Shown here: piece by piece, positions 1-9,628 of the stretch
How positions within the stretch are numbered: the first letter of the stretch is position 1
Layout of the letters: each line of letters opens with the position of its first letter
NCBI RefSeq assembly: GCF_001625215.2
Contig: NC_030381.2
Span: forward strand, 52,873,214 to 52,937,213
Length of the DNA stretch: 64,000 nt
Direction: 5' to 3'
Origin: Daucus carota subsp. sativus
Taxonomy: Eukaryota; Streptophyta; Magnoliopsida; Apiales; Apiaceae
Notes under the pieces: generated by a model
Database searches by the model: none
Seen by the model: only the letters and a program-made list of their open reading frames with translations
Told to the model about the DNA's origin: nothing
Program-made: the position numbers and the translations under genes

Positions 1-174
1 CTTCCGGCTTATGAATCCTTCTCAGAGAAATTTGGTAAACACATACAGAGTGAAAGATACAAGGAGAGATACATCAAGTACTCATCAGAGGACCTCCAGA
101 ATAAAATTCAAAATTTGTTTTTAGAATATCTAATAGTCCCCAGTGGTGCACAAGACATTGCAACAGTTATTTAA
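1..174 (+). CDS. EXO70: EXO70 locus A, 3' end only (partial)
   Basis: The window opens inside the last 57 codons of an EXO70 gene; the stop is TAA at 172-174. The visible residues begin LPAYESF and include the conserved EXO70 C-terminal block ERYKERYIKYSSEDL, nearly identical to locus B. The tail differs: where B stops soon after NLF, A reads on for 18 more residues (from LEYL to TVI). The 3' flank (175-310) is clearly similar to the 3' flank of B (3500-3660), so the duplicated unit included flanking DNA. EXO70 is a subunit of the exocyst, the complex that tethers secretory vesicles at the plasma membrane. The start and most of the body lie outside the window, so intactness cannot be judged. 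Confidence 0.85.
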   Translation, partial: LPAYESFSEKFGKHIQSERYKERYIKYSSEDLQNKIQNLFLEYLIVPSGAQDIATVI

Positions 175-1838
175 GACTCTGTTTCACCATTGAATAAAAT
201 ATTAGTTATTGAGACCAATGCTCCATAAATGACACAATCTTCTTATGTAAACATAGCTTGTCACCATTTACCAGCAACTCTGTTATTGTTTTACTGTTTA
301 TTAGTAACATTTTGTTGATGAAACTCATATAAATGCTATAGAAATAATGGACTTATATAAATCACACTGGCTGCGCAAGATCAAGTTGTGTTAGTATTTA
401 ACCTTTTTCCGAAATAAGGTTAGTGGTATTACCCAGTGCTGAAATCTGATATAATGATTGTTCATTGATTATTTGATATCACCCGGGACTTAAATTACTA
501 ATTATATTAACTTTTGAGAAAATGAATTTGAAAAAGTCTATTAATTTTTCTTACTCAGTCAGGACTTCCTGATTGATCATCTCCCATATTCCTTCCATGC
601 TGTTAAGCTCGTTCTGTTATATTAAAATATATCAAACTAGTAATCATTTCCGAACATCACAATTCAGATCCATATATCAAACTATTATATTTTTAGAATT
701 TTAGTCCTCTTGCCAATGGCCATCCACAAATCTGAAGAAGACGACGATGACAATTACTTTTTTGTTCATGTTTTGTTTTTTTGCTTATGATAAAGACATC
801 GAACAGGCAATATAACTTAGAATATCGTGAGTAACTTAACTACATTTCTCTCTAAGATTTAGACATTTAAATCGATATTAAATAACGGATTTACTGGTTA
901 CTGAAACTTCCTGGAAATTCAGGCCAATTACTCAAGACAAACTTGCCTGCCCGTCTTTTTACAGTTCACAGTAGCTATTATTATTGCTTTCGATCAAGAC
1001 AGTTGTTTATTGATGAACTACTGTTTTTATAATAATTTAATCTTCAATCTTTAGTTACAAGGGTACAAATTAGCAAAAAAATGAAAAAATTGAGAGGGTA
1101 CAGTTAGATTGATAGAGTTTGTTTGAAGGGATTATATATTCCCAGATAACTATCTCTTTAAACAAATATGAGTTGAGGTTTAGAGTTTGGTTAGTCCTTG
1201 CCTGAATATTTTAGTGTAAAATGCTACATGAAATAGCATTTAAGGTTTCAAAATATTAGACAATCTGGCTCATGAAATAGCATTAAGGTTTCAAAATATT
1301 AGACAATCTGGCGTTAATAAGTGAAAGATGGATAAACGCCGCACTATCTAGTGTTTTGGATTGAAAGTGATATTTGGGGTCATCTTCTCCGGTAGTGATT
1401 ATGGAGCCTTATCCCTGAAAAAAAATTATGATATATTGGCCGAACACCCATTTCACCCTGGTGTTCATAGCTCGGTCTGATCCGGATTCAGCAACTTTTT
1501 GAACAAAACCGATAATAGTAGTTTACAATGATCCAAAGAGGTGAAATAATGAGGTGTAACCATAGCTACATTCTCTCTAAGAAGTTGACGTTTAAATCTA
1601 ATATAAATATACGGAAGTACTGATCATTCAACCATCCAGGAAATTTACACAAATTTACACAAATCACTCGAGACAAACGTGCCTGCCAATTTTTACACTA
1701 CGCACTTCAACTACTCTTACAGTATATATATAATTCTTTGATAAGGACTAATAATAGCTTAGGTGCAACTAGATAGTGTTCTACCTTATACGACAAGAGG
1801 TTCAGATTATACCAGTTTGAGAAACCAGATTCGAAGGC
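175..1838. other. Spacer A-B with duplicated flank and a 44-bp tandem repeat
   Basis: No gene is visible. The stretch 838-1010 resembles 1561-1745, the upstream flank of locus B (both run from ctctctaag through a TTTAAAT block to gacaaac and gcctgcc). The spacer therefore holds a second, displaced copy of an EXO70 upstream region, perhaps the footprint of another lost copy. A 44/43-bp direct tandem repeat occupies 1227-1313, each unit starting catgaaatagcat. Confidence 0.55.
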
Positions 1839-3500
1839 ATGAAGGAATCTGATAGCGGAGATGCTACATTTACACGTATGGACTCTGCAGCCAAAGTAAT
1901 CACAGAATTTAAATCTGCATTATGGCTACAACAACTTATCAATGATGGAGACCGCAACAAATTTGATCAGTACTTGCGCGCAGTTAAAAAGATTCAGCGA
2001 TTGATTAAATCAGGCATGATTAGCGGTTATGAGAGTCAGGGAGGTCTTGCTATGAATACACTGCAGATGGTGTTTCAAGGAATATTGGACTGCTCAATCA
2101 GTGGGACTCACTCTGTAGCTTTGAAGTCCACCGTAAACTCCAGTAGTGTGTCTTGCAGTTCCGGCTATGAGTTGCAGGCTAGCAATTATACGGGCCATGG
2201 TGAGCTCTCCTCAGAGCAAGTCTATCGTCTTCGTGCCATAGTAAAGAGGATGAAATCTGCAGAATGCCTTAGGGACTGCATTGGGGCGTACAAAAACTCG
2301 AGGAGAGCAGTAGTGGTTGCAAGGTTTCTGAGGTTTGGTATTAATGACTTGCAATCATGGGACGAAGAGAAGTTTGCTGCAAAAATCACGTTATGGATAC
2401 AAGCGGCCAATACATTTTACAACACTATTTTCCCCAGGGAGAAAAAATATTATGACCAGATCTTCGCGGGGGTAAGGCCTGTTACGTATAGTAATCCTTT
2501 CCTGGATATAGTCGAACTTGTTGCAATTGAGTTGAACCACCTTGTCGATGTAAGTCCTAATGCATCATTTCAAAATTTGTTTGCTGTTTTGGACCTGTAC
2601 AAGGCTTTGCTTGGTTTGTTGCCTAAGATAAAAAACATATTCCACACTGTATCGTGCACAGATATATCCGATGGGGTGAGTAATACTATTAGTAGCCTAG
2701 AAACTCTGGTAAGGAAATTGTTTTCTGGATTCAAGGATGCTGTTCTTAATGAGAGCTCGAACAGTTTATCTCCAGAAGGCGGAGTTCATCATATGACGGA
2801 GTACACAATGAAGTTCATTACAAAAATTTCACTTTACAGGGAAGTGCTAACAAAATTGATTGTATCTCGCCCTACTGAAAGTTTAGGAAATGAGGCAGAT
2901 GCGAAAATTTTGGAAGCTTCAGGTGGTACACCGTTGCAACTGCACATGATTTGGATCATGATTAGTCTGAGAATAAATCTGGAGTCTAAATCTACTTTCT
3001 ATAAAGACTCATCATTAGGCTATTTATTCATTATGAACAATTTTAGCTATATAATTAAGATTCTGACAGATGATCCAGAACTACTAGATGTGATTGGGAC
3101 GGAGTATCAAACAGAGTTGAGCAAAGATGTCTTGCAGGCAGCACAGGACTATGTTTCATCTACTTGGCGCAGGGTTTTGTATTGTTCAAGACGCGATGGA
3201 TTAAGCTATATGTTTTCATTTTTTAGAAGGATTTTAAAGGATTCTGGGAAGAAGAGGTTCAAGGCTTTCAACACTGCACTTGAAAAGGTTTGTCAGACTC
3301 AATCTGCAAGAATCATACCAGATACGCACCTGCGTGCTCAGCTTCATGAGATGATACTGAGTAAGTTGCTTCCGGCCTATGAATCCTTCTTAGAGAAATA
3401 TGGTAGCCACATACAAAGTGAAAGGTACAAGGAGAGATACATCAAGTACTCATCAGAGGACCTCCAGAATAAAATTCAGAATTTGTTTTGGAATATCTGA
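1839..3500 (+). CDS. EXO70: EXO70 family protein, locus B
   Basis: Intronless frame of 553 residues. An N-terminal helical part (LQQLINDGDRNKFDQYL, about residues 30-46) is followed by a Ser-rich linker (about 85-115) and the EXO70 body from GELSSEQVYRL (about 122) to ERYIKYSSEDLQNKIQNLF at the C-terminus. Other family marks are HMIWIMISLRINLE, RFKAFNTALE and the LLPAYESF helix. Canonical plant EXO70s have roughly 600-680 residues, and the missing part is at the N-terminus: the DDIL-x-IFSNFDGRFS-type helix is absent. The ATG at 1839 aligns with an internal Met of locus D (MKVSDSED) and with Met15 of C, so it is a natural paralogue start. The protein would act in or beside the exocyst at the plasma membrane. 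Its 3' end faces locus C 488 bp away. Confidence 0.85.
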   Translation: MKESDSGDATFTRMDSAAKVITEFKSALWLQQLINDGDRNKFDQYLRAVKKIQRLIKSGMISGYESQGGLAMNTLQMVFQGILDCSISGTHSVALKSTVNSSSVSCSSGYELQASNYTGHGELSSEQVYRLRAIVKRMKSAECLRDCIGAYKNSRRAVVVARFLRFGINDLQSWDEEKFAAKITLWIQAANTFYNTIFPREKKYYDQIFAGVRPVTYSNPFLDIVELVAIELNHLVDVSPNASFQNLFAVLDLYKALLGLLPKIKNIFHTVSCTDISDGVSNTISSLETLVRKLFSGFKDAVLNESSNSLSPEGGVHHMTEYTMKFITKISLYREVLTKLIVSRPTESLGNEADAKILEASGGTPLQLHMIWIMISLRINLESKSTFYKDSSLGYLFIMNNFSYIIKILTDDPELLDVIGTEYQTELSKDVLQAAQDYVSSTWRRVLYCSRRDGLSYMFSFFRRILKDSGKKRFKAFNTALEKVCQTQSARIIPDTHLRAQLHEMILSKLLPAYESFLEKYGSHIQSERYKERYIKYSSEDLQNKIQNLFWNI

Positions 3501-3988
3501 TAGTCCACAATGGTGCATAAGAGTTACTTAAGACTCCATTCCACCATTGGATTAACTAGAAACTATTGAATACCAGTGCACCATAAATTGTACTATCTTT
3601 TTATTATGCAAGTATGGCTTATAACCATTTATCAACAACTCTGCAACTGTTACAGTTTAGTTAATGAAGCTCGCCTTGATAATAAGGAAATGATAGACGT
3701 ATTTAAATGTCATTAAATGTCTCAGGCGTTTTAGTAATCAGTTTTTCATTAAAGGTTACGGGTAAGATTGTATATGATGTTGTTACGTGGTTGTAAAACC
3801 AAGTTTCACATCGTAAAGATAAAAGAAGATTTGTCTTGAATAAGCAGTCAAATAACTACATTAGTATGAGGCTTTTTGGGATGAGCTCAAAAACAAATTC
3901 AGTGATAATTGTTACAGGGTTGGTGATAATTGGTAAACACATATGCACTGGAATTCAGTGATTTATTGCCATTCAAGCGGAACGAGCC
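3501..3988. other. Convergent spacer between loci B and C
   Basis: This is the shared 3' spacer of two converging EXO70 genes. The left part (3500-3660) is similar to the 3' flank of A. The right part (about 3890-3988) is similar, in inverse orientation, to the 3' flank of relic H (20553-20680). In between, 3740-3900 has a TRIM-like stretch (cacatcg followed by attagtatgaggctttt) that resembles 43130-43190. No gene is seen. Confidence 0.4.
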
Positions 3989-5758
3989 TCAGGGGATCAT
4001 CAAATTTTCTTCTGTGCCATTGTGGACAATCAGTTTTTCCGTAAACAGAGTTTGAATTTTACTCTGAAGGTCCTCTGATGAGTACTTGATGCATCTCTCC
4101 TTGTACTTTTCGCTCTGTAGATGGCTACTGTACTTCTCTAAAAAAACCTTGTAAGCCGGAAGCAACTTGCTTAGTATCAACATATGAAACTGACTGTCAA
4201 TGTCAATGTCTGGCACAAACAATCTGGATTGACTGCGACAAGCCTCTTCAAATGTCGTGTTGAAAGTCTTGAACCTGTTCTTCACAGAATTCCTCGAAAT
4301 TCTGTTATAGAAGAGGAACTTATGCTTTAATCCATCATCTCTTAAACAGTACAAAACCCTGTCCCAAATTGTTGAAGAATAGTCCTGTCTTGCCTGCGCG
4401 ATATAGGTGCTCAACTTTGATGAATACTCCTTTCCAATTAAGTCTAGTAGTTCTGGAGATGATTTAATGGTCTTAATTACGTAGTTAACATTGGTGGTAA
4501 CAAATACATAGCGACACCACGCATCTCTATAATGACTAGATTTACGCTCCAAGTTGATTCTCAAGCTGATGATGATCCAAACTACGCGGAGTGCTAATGG
4601 GGTTCCACCTGCAGAATTCAGAAATTGATCATCTGCCTGATTTCCCAAGCTTTTAGTTGGGGACTCAATCATATATCTTAGCAGTTCCTTGTGCAATGAA
4701 ATTTTAGTAACATATTCCATTGCATATGCTGTCAAAAAATGAACCGTGCCTTCAGGAAGTAGCGCGGTTGATAGCTCATTTTGCACAGTATCCTCAAAGC
4801 TGCATAACAATTTCCCTACTAGAGTTAAGAGGCTCCGTCGAATATTAATTGCCCCCTGAGATATATTTATTGTCCATGAAGTGGAGAACATGATTAAAAT
4901 GTCAGGCAAGATGACATCCAGCGCGCTGTACAGATCTAAAACAGGAAACAGGTTTTGAAATGAAGCAATAGAACTTACAGCACTCGCAAAATTGTTCAAC
5001 TCAACTGCAACATGCTCGACGATAGGTACAAAACAGTTGTGATACGTCGCAGCTGTTACACCTTTGAAGATCTGCTCAAAAGATAGCCTCTCCCCAACAA
5101 AGAATCCGTCATAAAATATTTTGGCTACTTGAATCCATATGTTAATTTTTGCAGCAAACTGTCTCGAGTCTAATTTTTTCAAGTCGGTAGTGGTCCAGTT
5201 CCCAATCCGAAACCACTGATACTTTGCATCCACAGCCGACCTCCTTAAATTTTTGTACACGTCAATGCAGTCCCCAAGGCATTCTATAGCATTTAGCTTC
5301 TCAACTATGCTACGGAGATAATAAATTTTCTCTGAGGAGAGCTCATATTCGAAAGTACGATTTCTTCCCTGCAACTCATAACTATAAGTGCTAGGCACAC
5401 CACTAGAGTAAAGAGAGGAACTCGAAGGATCAGAACTTGTGTTGGCACTGATTGAGCAGTCCAATATTCCTCGAAACACCAGGTGCAGTGATTTTATAGC
5501 ACGACTTCCATGAGTCTCATAACCGGTGATTAACCCTGAATTGATGGATTGCTGAATCTCAACTACTGCATACAAGTATTGATTAAATTTCTCGCGGTCT
5601 CCATTATTGATAAGTTGTTGCAGCTGGAACGGATATCCTAATTCTTCGATTACTTTTTTTGCTGTCTTCAAATCTGGCACATTGGTATCCTCACATTTGG
5701 AGTTGGAATCCTTCATTTCTTGGAATGCCACAAGCGGTATGTGCAGATCATCTGCCAT
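3989..5758 (-). CDS. EXO70: EXO70 family protein, locus C
   Basis: Intronless frame of 589 residues; ATG at 5758-5756, stop TGA at 3991-3989. A 14-residue leader (MADDLHIPLVAFQE) precedes the segment shared with B. The helical N-terminal part (FQLQQLINNGDREKF) is followed by a Ser-rich linker (about 101-130) and the EXO70 body from about residue 139 (YELSSEKIYYLRSI). Family marks include RVVWIIISLRINLE, RFKTFNTTFEEA and ERCIKYSSEDLQSKIQ. The tail is extended by KLIVHNGTEENLMIP, which reads through sequence that is 3' untranslated in B. No canonical EXO70 N-terminal core helix is seen. The upstream block at 5815-5958 recurs near locus E and in relic H. C and D lie head to tail on the minus strand. 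Confidence 0.85.
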   Translation of the reverse strand: MADDLHIPLVAFQEMKDSNSKCEDTNVPDLKTAKKVIEELGYPFQLQQLINNGDREKFNQYLYAVVEIQQSINSGLITGYETHGSRAIKSLHLVFRGILDCSISANTSSDPSSSSLYSSGVPSTYSYELQGRNRTFEYELSSEKIYYLRSIVEKLNAIECLGDCIDVYKNLRRSAVDAKYQWFRIGNWTTTDLKKLDSRQFAAKINIWIQVAKIFYDGFFVGERLSFEQIFKGVTAATYHNCFVPIVEHVAVELNNFASAVSSIASFQNLFPVLDLYSALDVILPDILIMFSTSWTINISQGAINIRRSLLTLVGKLLCSFEDTVQNELSTALLPEGTVHFLTAYAMEYVTKISLHKELLRYMIESPTKSLGNQADDQFLNSAGGTPLALRVVWIIISLRINLERKSSHYRDAWCRYVFVTTNVNYVIKTIKSSPELLDLIGKEYSSKLSTYIAQARQDYSSTIWDRVLYCLRDDGLKHKFLFYNRISRNSVKNRFKTFNTTFEEACRSQSRLFVPDIDIDSQFHMLILSKLLPAYKVFLEKYSSHLQSEKYKERCIKYSSEDLQSKIQTLFTEKLIVHNGTEENLMIP

Positions 5759-5814
5759 GGGAGAAAGCGATATCGTTGGAGGGATAGTGCTAATACTTTA
5801 AAACTAGTTGCTAG

Positions 5815-5958
5815 TCTGCTTGGGATTAAAAAAGAGTATGTAGTTAGTCCTGAGGTAAACTTTGTATAGAAGATGACTTCTTTGTCTTTTAATGTGCCTT
5901 GTAATATGAGGATTTAGTTTCTAACGATCTATTAAGGATCTGAAAATATTGATGGTTA
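5815..5958 (-). promoter_or_regulatory. EXO70 upstream block shared by C, E and H
   Basis: On the minus strand this block reads ggactaactacatactc, a T-run, then aatcccaagcaga, just upstream of the start of C. The same order recurs upstream of E (12330-12358) and in relic H (20250-20432, where it is split by a small insertion). Conservation across three loci, when much of the spacer DNA has diverged, suggests a promoter core, or simply recent common descent. No function can be assigned. Confidence 0.45.
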
Positions 5959-6209
5959 CTCCCTCTGTCCCATTTAATTCTATACGTTTCTTTTTCACTG
6001 CTCGACACACACTTCAATGCTCTTGTAAAATATAGTTCTATAACTTATTTTTAAAATTTTCTTTTTCTGAATAAAAATATAACATTCAAACTTTTATTCA
6101 GAAAAGAAAAATCTTAAAAATAAGTTATAGAACTATGTAAAACAGGAGCATTAAAGTCCGTGTCGCGTCCCCGTCCCCCAATGTATACAACTCAGGGGGA
6201 CGGAGGGAG
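5959..6209. mobile_element. 251-bp Stowaway-like MITE, copy 1
   Basis: It starts CTCCCTCTGTCCCA and ends GGGACGGAGGGAG (inverted termini), with a TA target duplication at 5957-5958 and 6210-6211. The interior is a long hairpin (ctataacttatttttaa against its complement). A second copy of exactly the same length lies in opposite orientation at 47474-47724. The homologous unoccupied site survives in relic H at 20160-20161. Confidence 0.9.
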
Positions 6210-6409
6210 TACTACTAAAGCAAGTAATTATGCATCCATAACATAAAATAATTGCTCATCCAACTGATATCCCAAACTTTCAATTGGCCTTGATAAAATA
6301 AAATATATGTGCCAAAACACAATCTTTGAGGATTTACAAAATGATAGTGGGAAAACAGTATTAGATTGTAAAACAAGTTTCAAGTATCTATGCCACTTTC
6401 AATTGGTGG

Positions 6410-8842
6410 TCAGTGTTCTGAAAACAAAATTTTTAATTTGTTCTCCAGCTCCTGATTTGAATACTTGATGTATTTCTTCTTGAACCTTTCACTCTGTATA
6501 TGGCTACCAAATTCCTCCAGAAATGATCTATAAGCCGGAAGCAACTTACCTAGTATCAACTTATTGATCTGACAGCGCAGCTGAGTATCCAACACAGACA
6601 TTGTGGATTGGGCCTGACAAAACTCTTCAAAAGCAGTGTTGAAAGTCTTGAACCTATTCTTTACAGAATTCTTTGAAATCCCATTACAAAGTAGAAACTT
6701 AAAGTTTAATCCATCATCTCTTAAACAGTACAGAACCTTGTGCGAAGTGGATGAAGCATAGTTCTGTGCTGCCTGTAGCACATATTTGCTCAACTTTGAC
6801 GGGTACTCCTTCCCAATCAGCTCTAGTAGTTCTGGAGACCCTGTAATAGTCTTGATTACGTAGCTAACATTGTTCATGATGAATATATAACTCATTGACG
6901 AGTCTCCATAAAGACTAGATTTACCCTCTAAATTGATCCTTAAGCTTATCATGATCCAAATCATGTGGAGCCTTAATGGGGTTCCACTCAAAGCTTCCAA
7001 AAATTGTTCATCTTCCTGATTTCCCAACCTTTCTGTTGGTGGAGATACAATTATATTTGTGAGCAGATCTTTGTGCAATGAAATGCTCGTAACATACTTC
7101 ATGGCATATTCTGTTAAAGAATGAACCGCGCCTTTTGAAGGTAGGGTGTCTAATTGCTCATTGAGCACAGTATCCTGGAAGCTGGAAAACAATTTCCTTA
7201 TGACAGTTGTGAGGCTATTGATAATATTACTAGCCCTATAAGATATATTTGCAACTGATACCGAGTGGAACGTGCTCTGGATCTTAGGCAAGATAGCAAC
7301 CAGAACCTTGTGCAGATCCAAAACAGGGAAGAACTTTTGAAATGATGTAGTACAACTTACTGCTTCCGCGAAATTGTTCAACTCAATCGCAGCATGTTTA
7401 ACTATAGCCAGGAAACAGTTTTCGTCTGTGACAGCACTTACACCACTAAAGATCTGCTCATAATATTGCCTCTCCCCAGGAAATATAGCGTCATAACATT
7501 TATAGGCTGCTAGTATCCACATTCTGATTTTTGAGGTAAAGTCTTCGTAGTACAAACTTTGCAAGTCGTTGATGGTCCACCTACCAATGCAGAACCTCAT
7601 ATACCTTGCATCCACTGCTGACTTCCTTGAAATTCTGTACACGTTGATGCAGTCGCCAAGACATCCTGTGGAGTTTAGTCTATTTACTATACTGCACAGA
7701 CGATAGATTTGCTCACTCGAGAGCTCACCCTGGCCAGTCTGATTGCTTCCCTGCAACTCATAATTGTAACTGCTGGTCACACTACTAGAGTAAACAGTGG
7801 TAGTCATAGCATCATACTTTGTCCCAGTAACCGAGCAGTCCAAGATTCTTTGAAAGATCAGCTGCAGCTGTTTAATAGCTCGAGCTCCATGAGTGTCATA
7901 ACCGGAGATACCTGACCTAATTGATTGCTGGATCTCATCCACTGCATACAAGTACTGAGAAAATTTTCTGCGGTCTCCATCATTAATAAGCCCTTGTAGC
8001 TGCGATGGAGATTCAAATTCATTGATTACTTTTACTGCTGACTCCAAATCTGGCAACTTTGTGTCCTCGCTGTCAGAAACCTTCATGCTTTGTGATTTCT
8101 TAAGCTTCATAATCTGATTATTAAGGGATGCAGATAAGTAAGCGGATGTAAAATTACTCGGGGCTGAGATTTCAAATCCTGTACCAGATTCAAGGACTCC
8201 CACCACACAGTTTACTACCAGACAATCATTTTTTAGGTAGCCTAGTTTCTCCAAATATTTTTTTTTCATGTACTGGCCAAATCCCCATTGGCTTCCACGT
8301 CGTCTCATCAAGAAACCAAAATGTGTCTGCATGCTGTGCTTGCCTCTTCCACTCTGATCAACAAGCATCATCTCAAACACGGCATTCACATCAGTTCCTT
8401 CACTGTCCAATCTTATATAGAGCGAGATGTAATCTTTATACTCGTACTTCTTGCCATTGGGGTACAAATTTATGGCCCAGTCATGCCCTCCTGCTGAGAA
8501 AGTATCAGATGTCAAATACTTTCCAACTTCAAATCCTGCTCTTCGCGAGTAGCAATCAAATCTGAAAGTATAAGAACCAGTGACTTCATCATTTGGTGAT
8601 ACACTTGAGGTTTCTGGAGTTGACAGAGGCTCATGGATCTTGGTACTTTTGTACGAGGTTGAATTAACTTCTGGAGATGTTAAAACTCCAGTAGATGCCC
8701 AAGACGACAATAAACTGTTAGCTTCCGCGATCTCTGTTGATGATGCAACGGTCATTTCATCTTGGAAGTCCTCATCCATTGTGTCGGAAGACATGGATGG
8801 GAAATGCAAGTCTATTGCAGAAGGTACAATAACTGCAGACAT
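6410..8842 (-). CDS. MATH-EXO70 fusion protein, locus D
   Basis: Single uninterrupted frame of 810 residues; ATG at 8842-8840. Residues 1-85 are a Ser/Thr-rich leader. Residues about 86-217 are a MATH (TRAF-like) domain of the plant BPM / animal SPOP kind, with VTGSYTFRF, the DWAINLYPNGKKYEY strand, SEGTDVNAVFEMMLVDQSG and GSQWGFGQYMKKKYLEKLGY. W186 and F188 match the substrate-groove pair W131/F133 of SPOP. Residues about 260-810 are an EXO70 body like B, C and G, ending FKKKYIKYSNQELENKL. BPM proteins use MATH to bind substrates and a BTB domain to bind CUL3; no BTB is present here. The fusion could thus bring BPM substrates to a secretion-type scaffold, or act as a decoy (inference). The leader and upstream flank match locus G, which lacks MATH. 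I know of no described MATH-EXO70 protein, though I cannot search. Confidence 0.85.
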   Translation of the reverse strand: MSAVIVPSAIDLHFPSMSSDTMDEDFQDEMTVASSTEIAEANSLLSSWASTGVLTSPEVNSTSYKSTKIHEPLSTPETSSVSPNDEVTGSYTFRFDCYSRRAGFEVGKYLTSDTFSAGGHDWAINLYPNGKKYEYKDYISLYIRLDSEGTDVNAVFEMMLVDQSGRGKHSMQTHFGFLMRRRGSQWGFGQYMKKKYLEKLGYLKNDCLVVNCVVGVLESGTGFEISAPSNFTSAYLSASLNNQIMKLKKSQSMKVSDSEDTKLPDLESAVKVINEFESPSQLQGLINDGDRRKFSQYLYAVDEIQQSIRSGISGYDTHGARAIKQLQLIFQRILDCSVTGTKYDAMTTTVYSSSVTSSYNYELQGSNQTGQGELSSEQIYRLCSIVNRLNSTGCLGDCINVYRISRKSAVDARYMRFCIGRWTINDLQSLYYEDFTSKIRMWILAAYKCYDAIFPGERQYYEQIFSGVSAVTDENCFLAIVKHAAIELNNFAEAVSCTTSFQKFFPVLDLHKVLVAILPKIQSTFHSVSVANISYRASNIINSLTTVIRKLFSSFQDTVLNEQLDTLPSKGAVHSLTEYAMKYVTSISLHKDLLTNIIVSPPTERLGNQEDEQFLEALSGTPLRLHMIWIMISLRINLEGKSSLYGDSSMSYIFIMNNVSYVIKTITGSPELLELIGKEYPSKLSKYVLQAAQNYASSTSHKVLYCLRDDGLNFKFLLCNGISKNSVKNRFKTFNTAFEEFCQAQSTMSVLDTQLRCQINKLILGKLLPAYRSFLEEFGSHIQSERFKKKYIKYSNQELENKLKILFSEH
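8192..8587 (-). other. MATH domain coding segment within locus D
   Basis: These are codons for residues 86-217 of the fusion. The domain is complete, from the first beta strand (VTGSYTFRF) to the last (CLVVNCVVGVL), with no stop or frameshift. An unbroken fold in an open frame argues for selection rather than a chance insertion. Upstream (residues 1-85) and downstream (from DSEDTKLPDL) the sequence aligns with G, where TSATAYA is followed directly by FQDTKIPDL. Confidence 0.85.
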
Positions 8843-8877
8843 TTTTTTTGTTTGAAGGATCTAGTCTAAAGGTTTGA

Positions 8878-8970
8878 AGATGAAGATGTAAGTTCAGATA
8901 GCATCAACAAGTACAATTATAATGAAGACATTGACAAAATGAAGGTGGGAGCCATTGGGAAGCTGCTTTT
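8878..8970 (-). promoter_or_regulatory. D/F/G-type upstream flank
   Basis: Read on the minus strand, the D flank (gcagcttcccaatggctccc followed by acatcttcatc) matches the flank of G (17790-17890: gcagcttcccgatgactccc, then acatcttcatc). Part of it also occurs before F (15326-15350, aatggctcccaacttcatt). The three loci thus share a promoter type that differs from the C/H type. No TATA box is obvious. Confidence 0.45.
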
Positions 8971-9628
8971 GGTCTTCCTGTCTAATTCCAGACTCCTTCG
9001 TGTAATGACTTTTACTTAAAATTCAAACTCCATATGCATAAATGATTCAATTAAGTCAAAATTTTGAACGAGTCCATCGAGTACTATGATCAAAATTCAG
9101 TCAAATTAAGTCCGCTGAATTTCGCTTCATAAGGTAATACTTAAAAAATAAAATCCTCAAATTACAAGACACATAAAAAGACATGCAAGACATAAATTTG
9201 TAACTGCAGAAATATTCAAAGATAGCTGTAAGAACATTATCAACGATAGAAACTCCTTAGTAAATATTCTAGGTAGTGTCAAGCCGCACTTTTTAGATAA
9301 TAATATGTAAAAATTCTAAATCTTCAACCTTGTATCCTCTGAACAAAAAAATATAGCCAATCGGATATCATGTCGAACAAAAAAATCTCTCTAAGTATAC
9401 TTTTACATAAATCATAACTATAGAGAACTCTATTGAAATCTACTATCCCAATAAGCTAAAAATTTAAACCAACAACTATAACCGACCATCTCACCTACTA
9501 GTGTTGAAGATGAACAAGGTATTCATGAGAATACAAAACCAATAAAAGAACAATAATAGACAAATATTAGTCCCCAAGGATGTCCAAATTTCAGGTGTTT
9601 TAGTATTCAACTTTTGTCGAAATAAGTT
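8971..9628. other. Spacer between locus D and the Mutator-like element
   Basis: AT-rich DNA with no gene. The last part (about 9588-9628, ttttagtattcaacttttg) resembles 385-420 downstream of locus A, another trace of duplicated EXO70 flanks. The 9-bp target duplication of the next element is at 9620-9628. Confidence 0.4.

Noticed and set aside
6410-8842. The fusion as an assembly join of two separate genes
   Set aside because: The frame is continuous, the leader and flank match G on one side and the EXO70 body on the other, and no repeat or gap lies at the junction. It remains to be confirmed with reads.
8288-8855. Three + strand frames opposite the MATH part of locus D
   Set aside because: They are shadows of the minus-strand fusion gene, with no domains.
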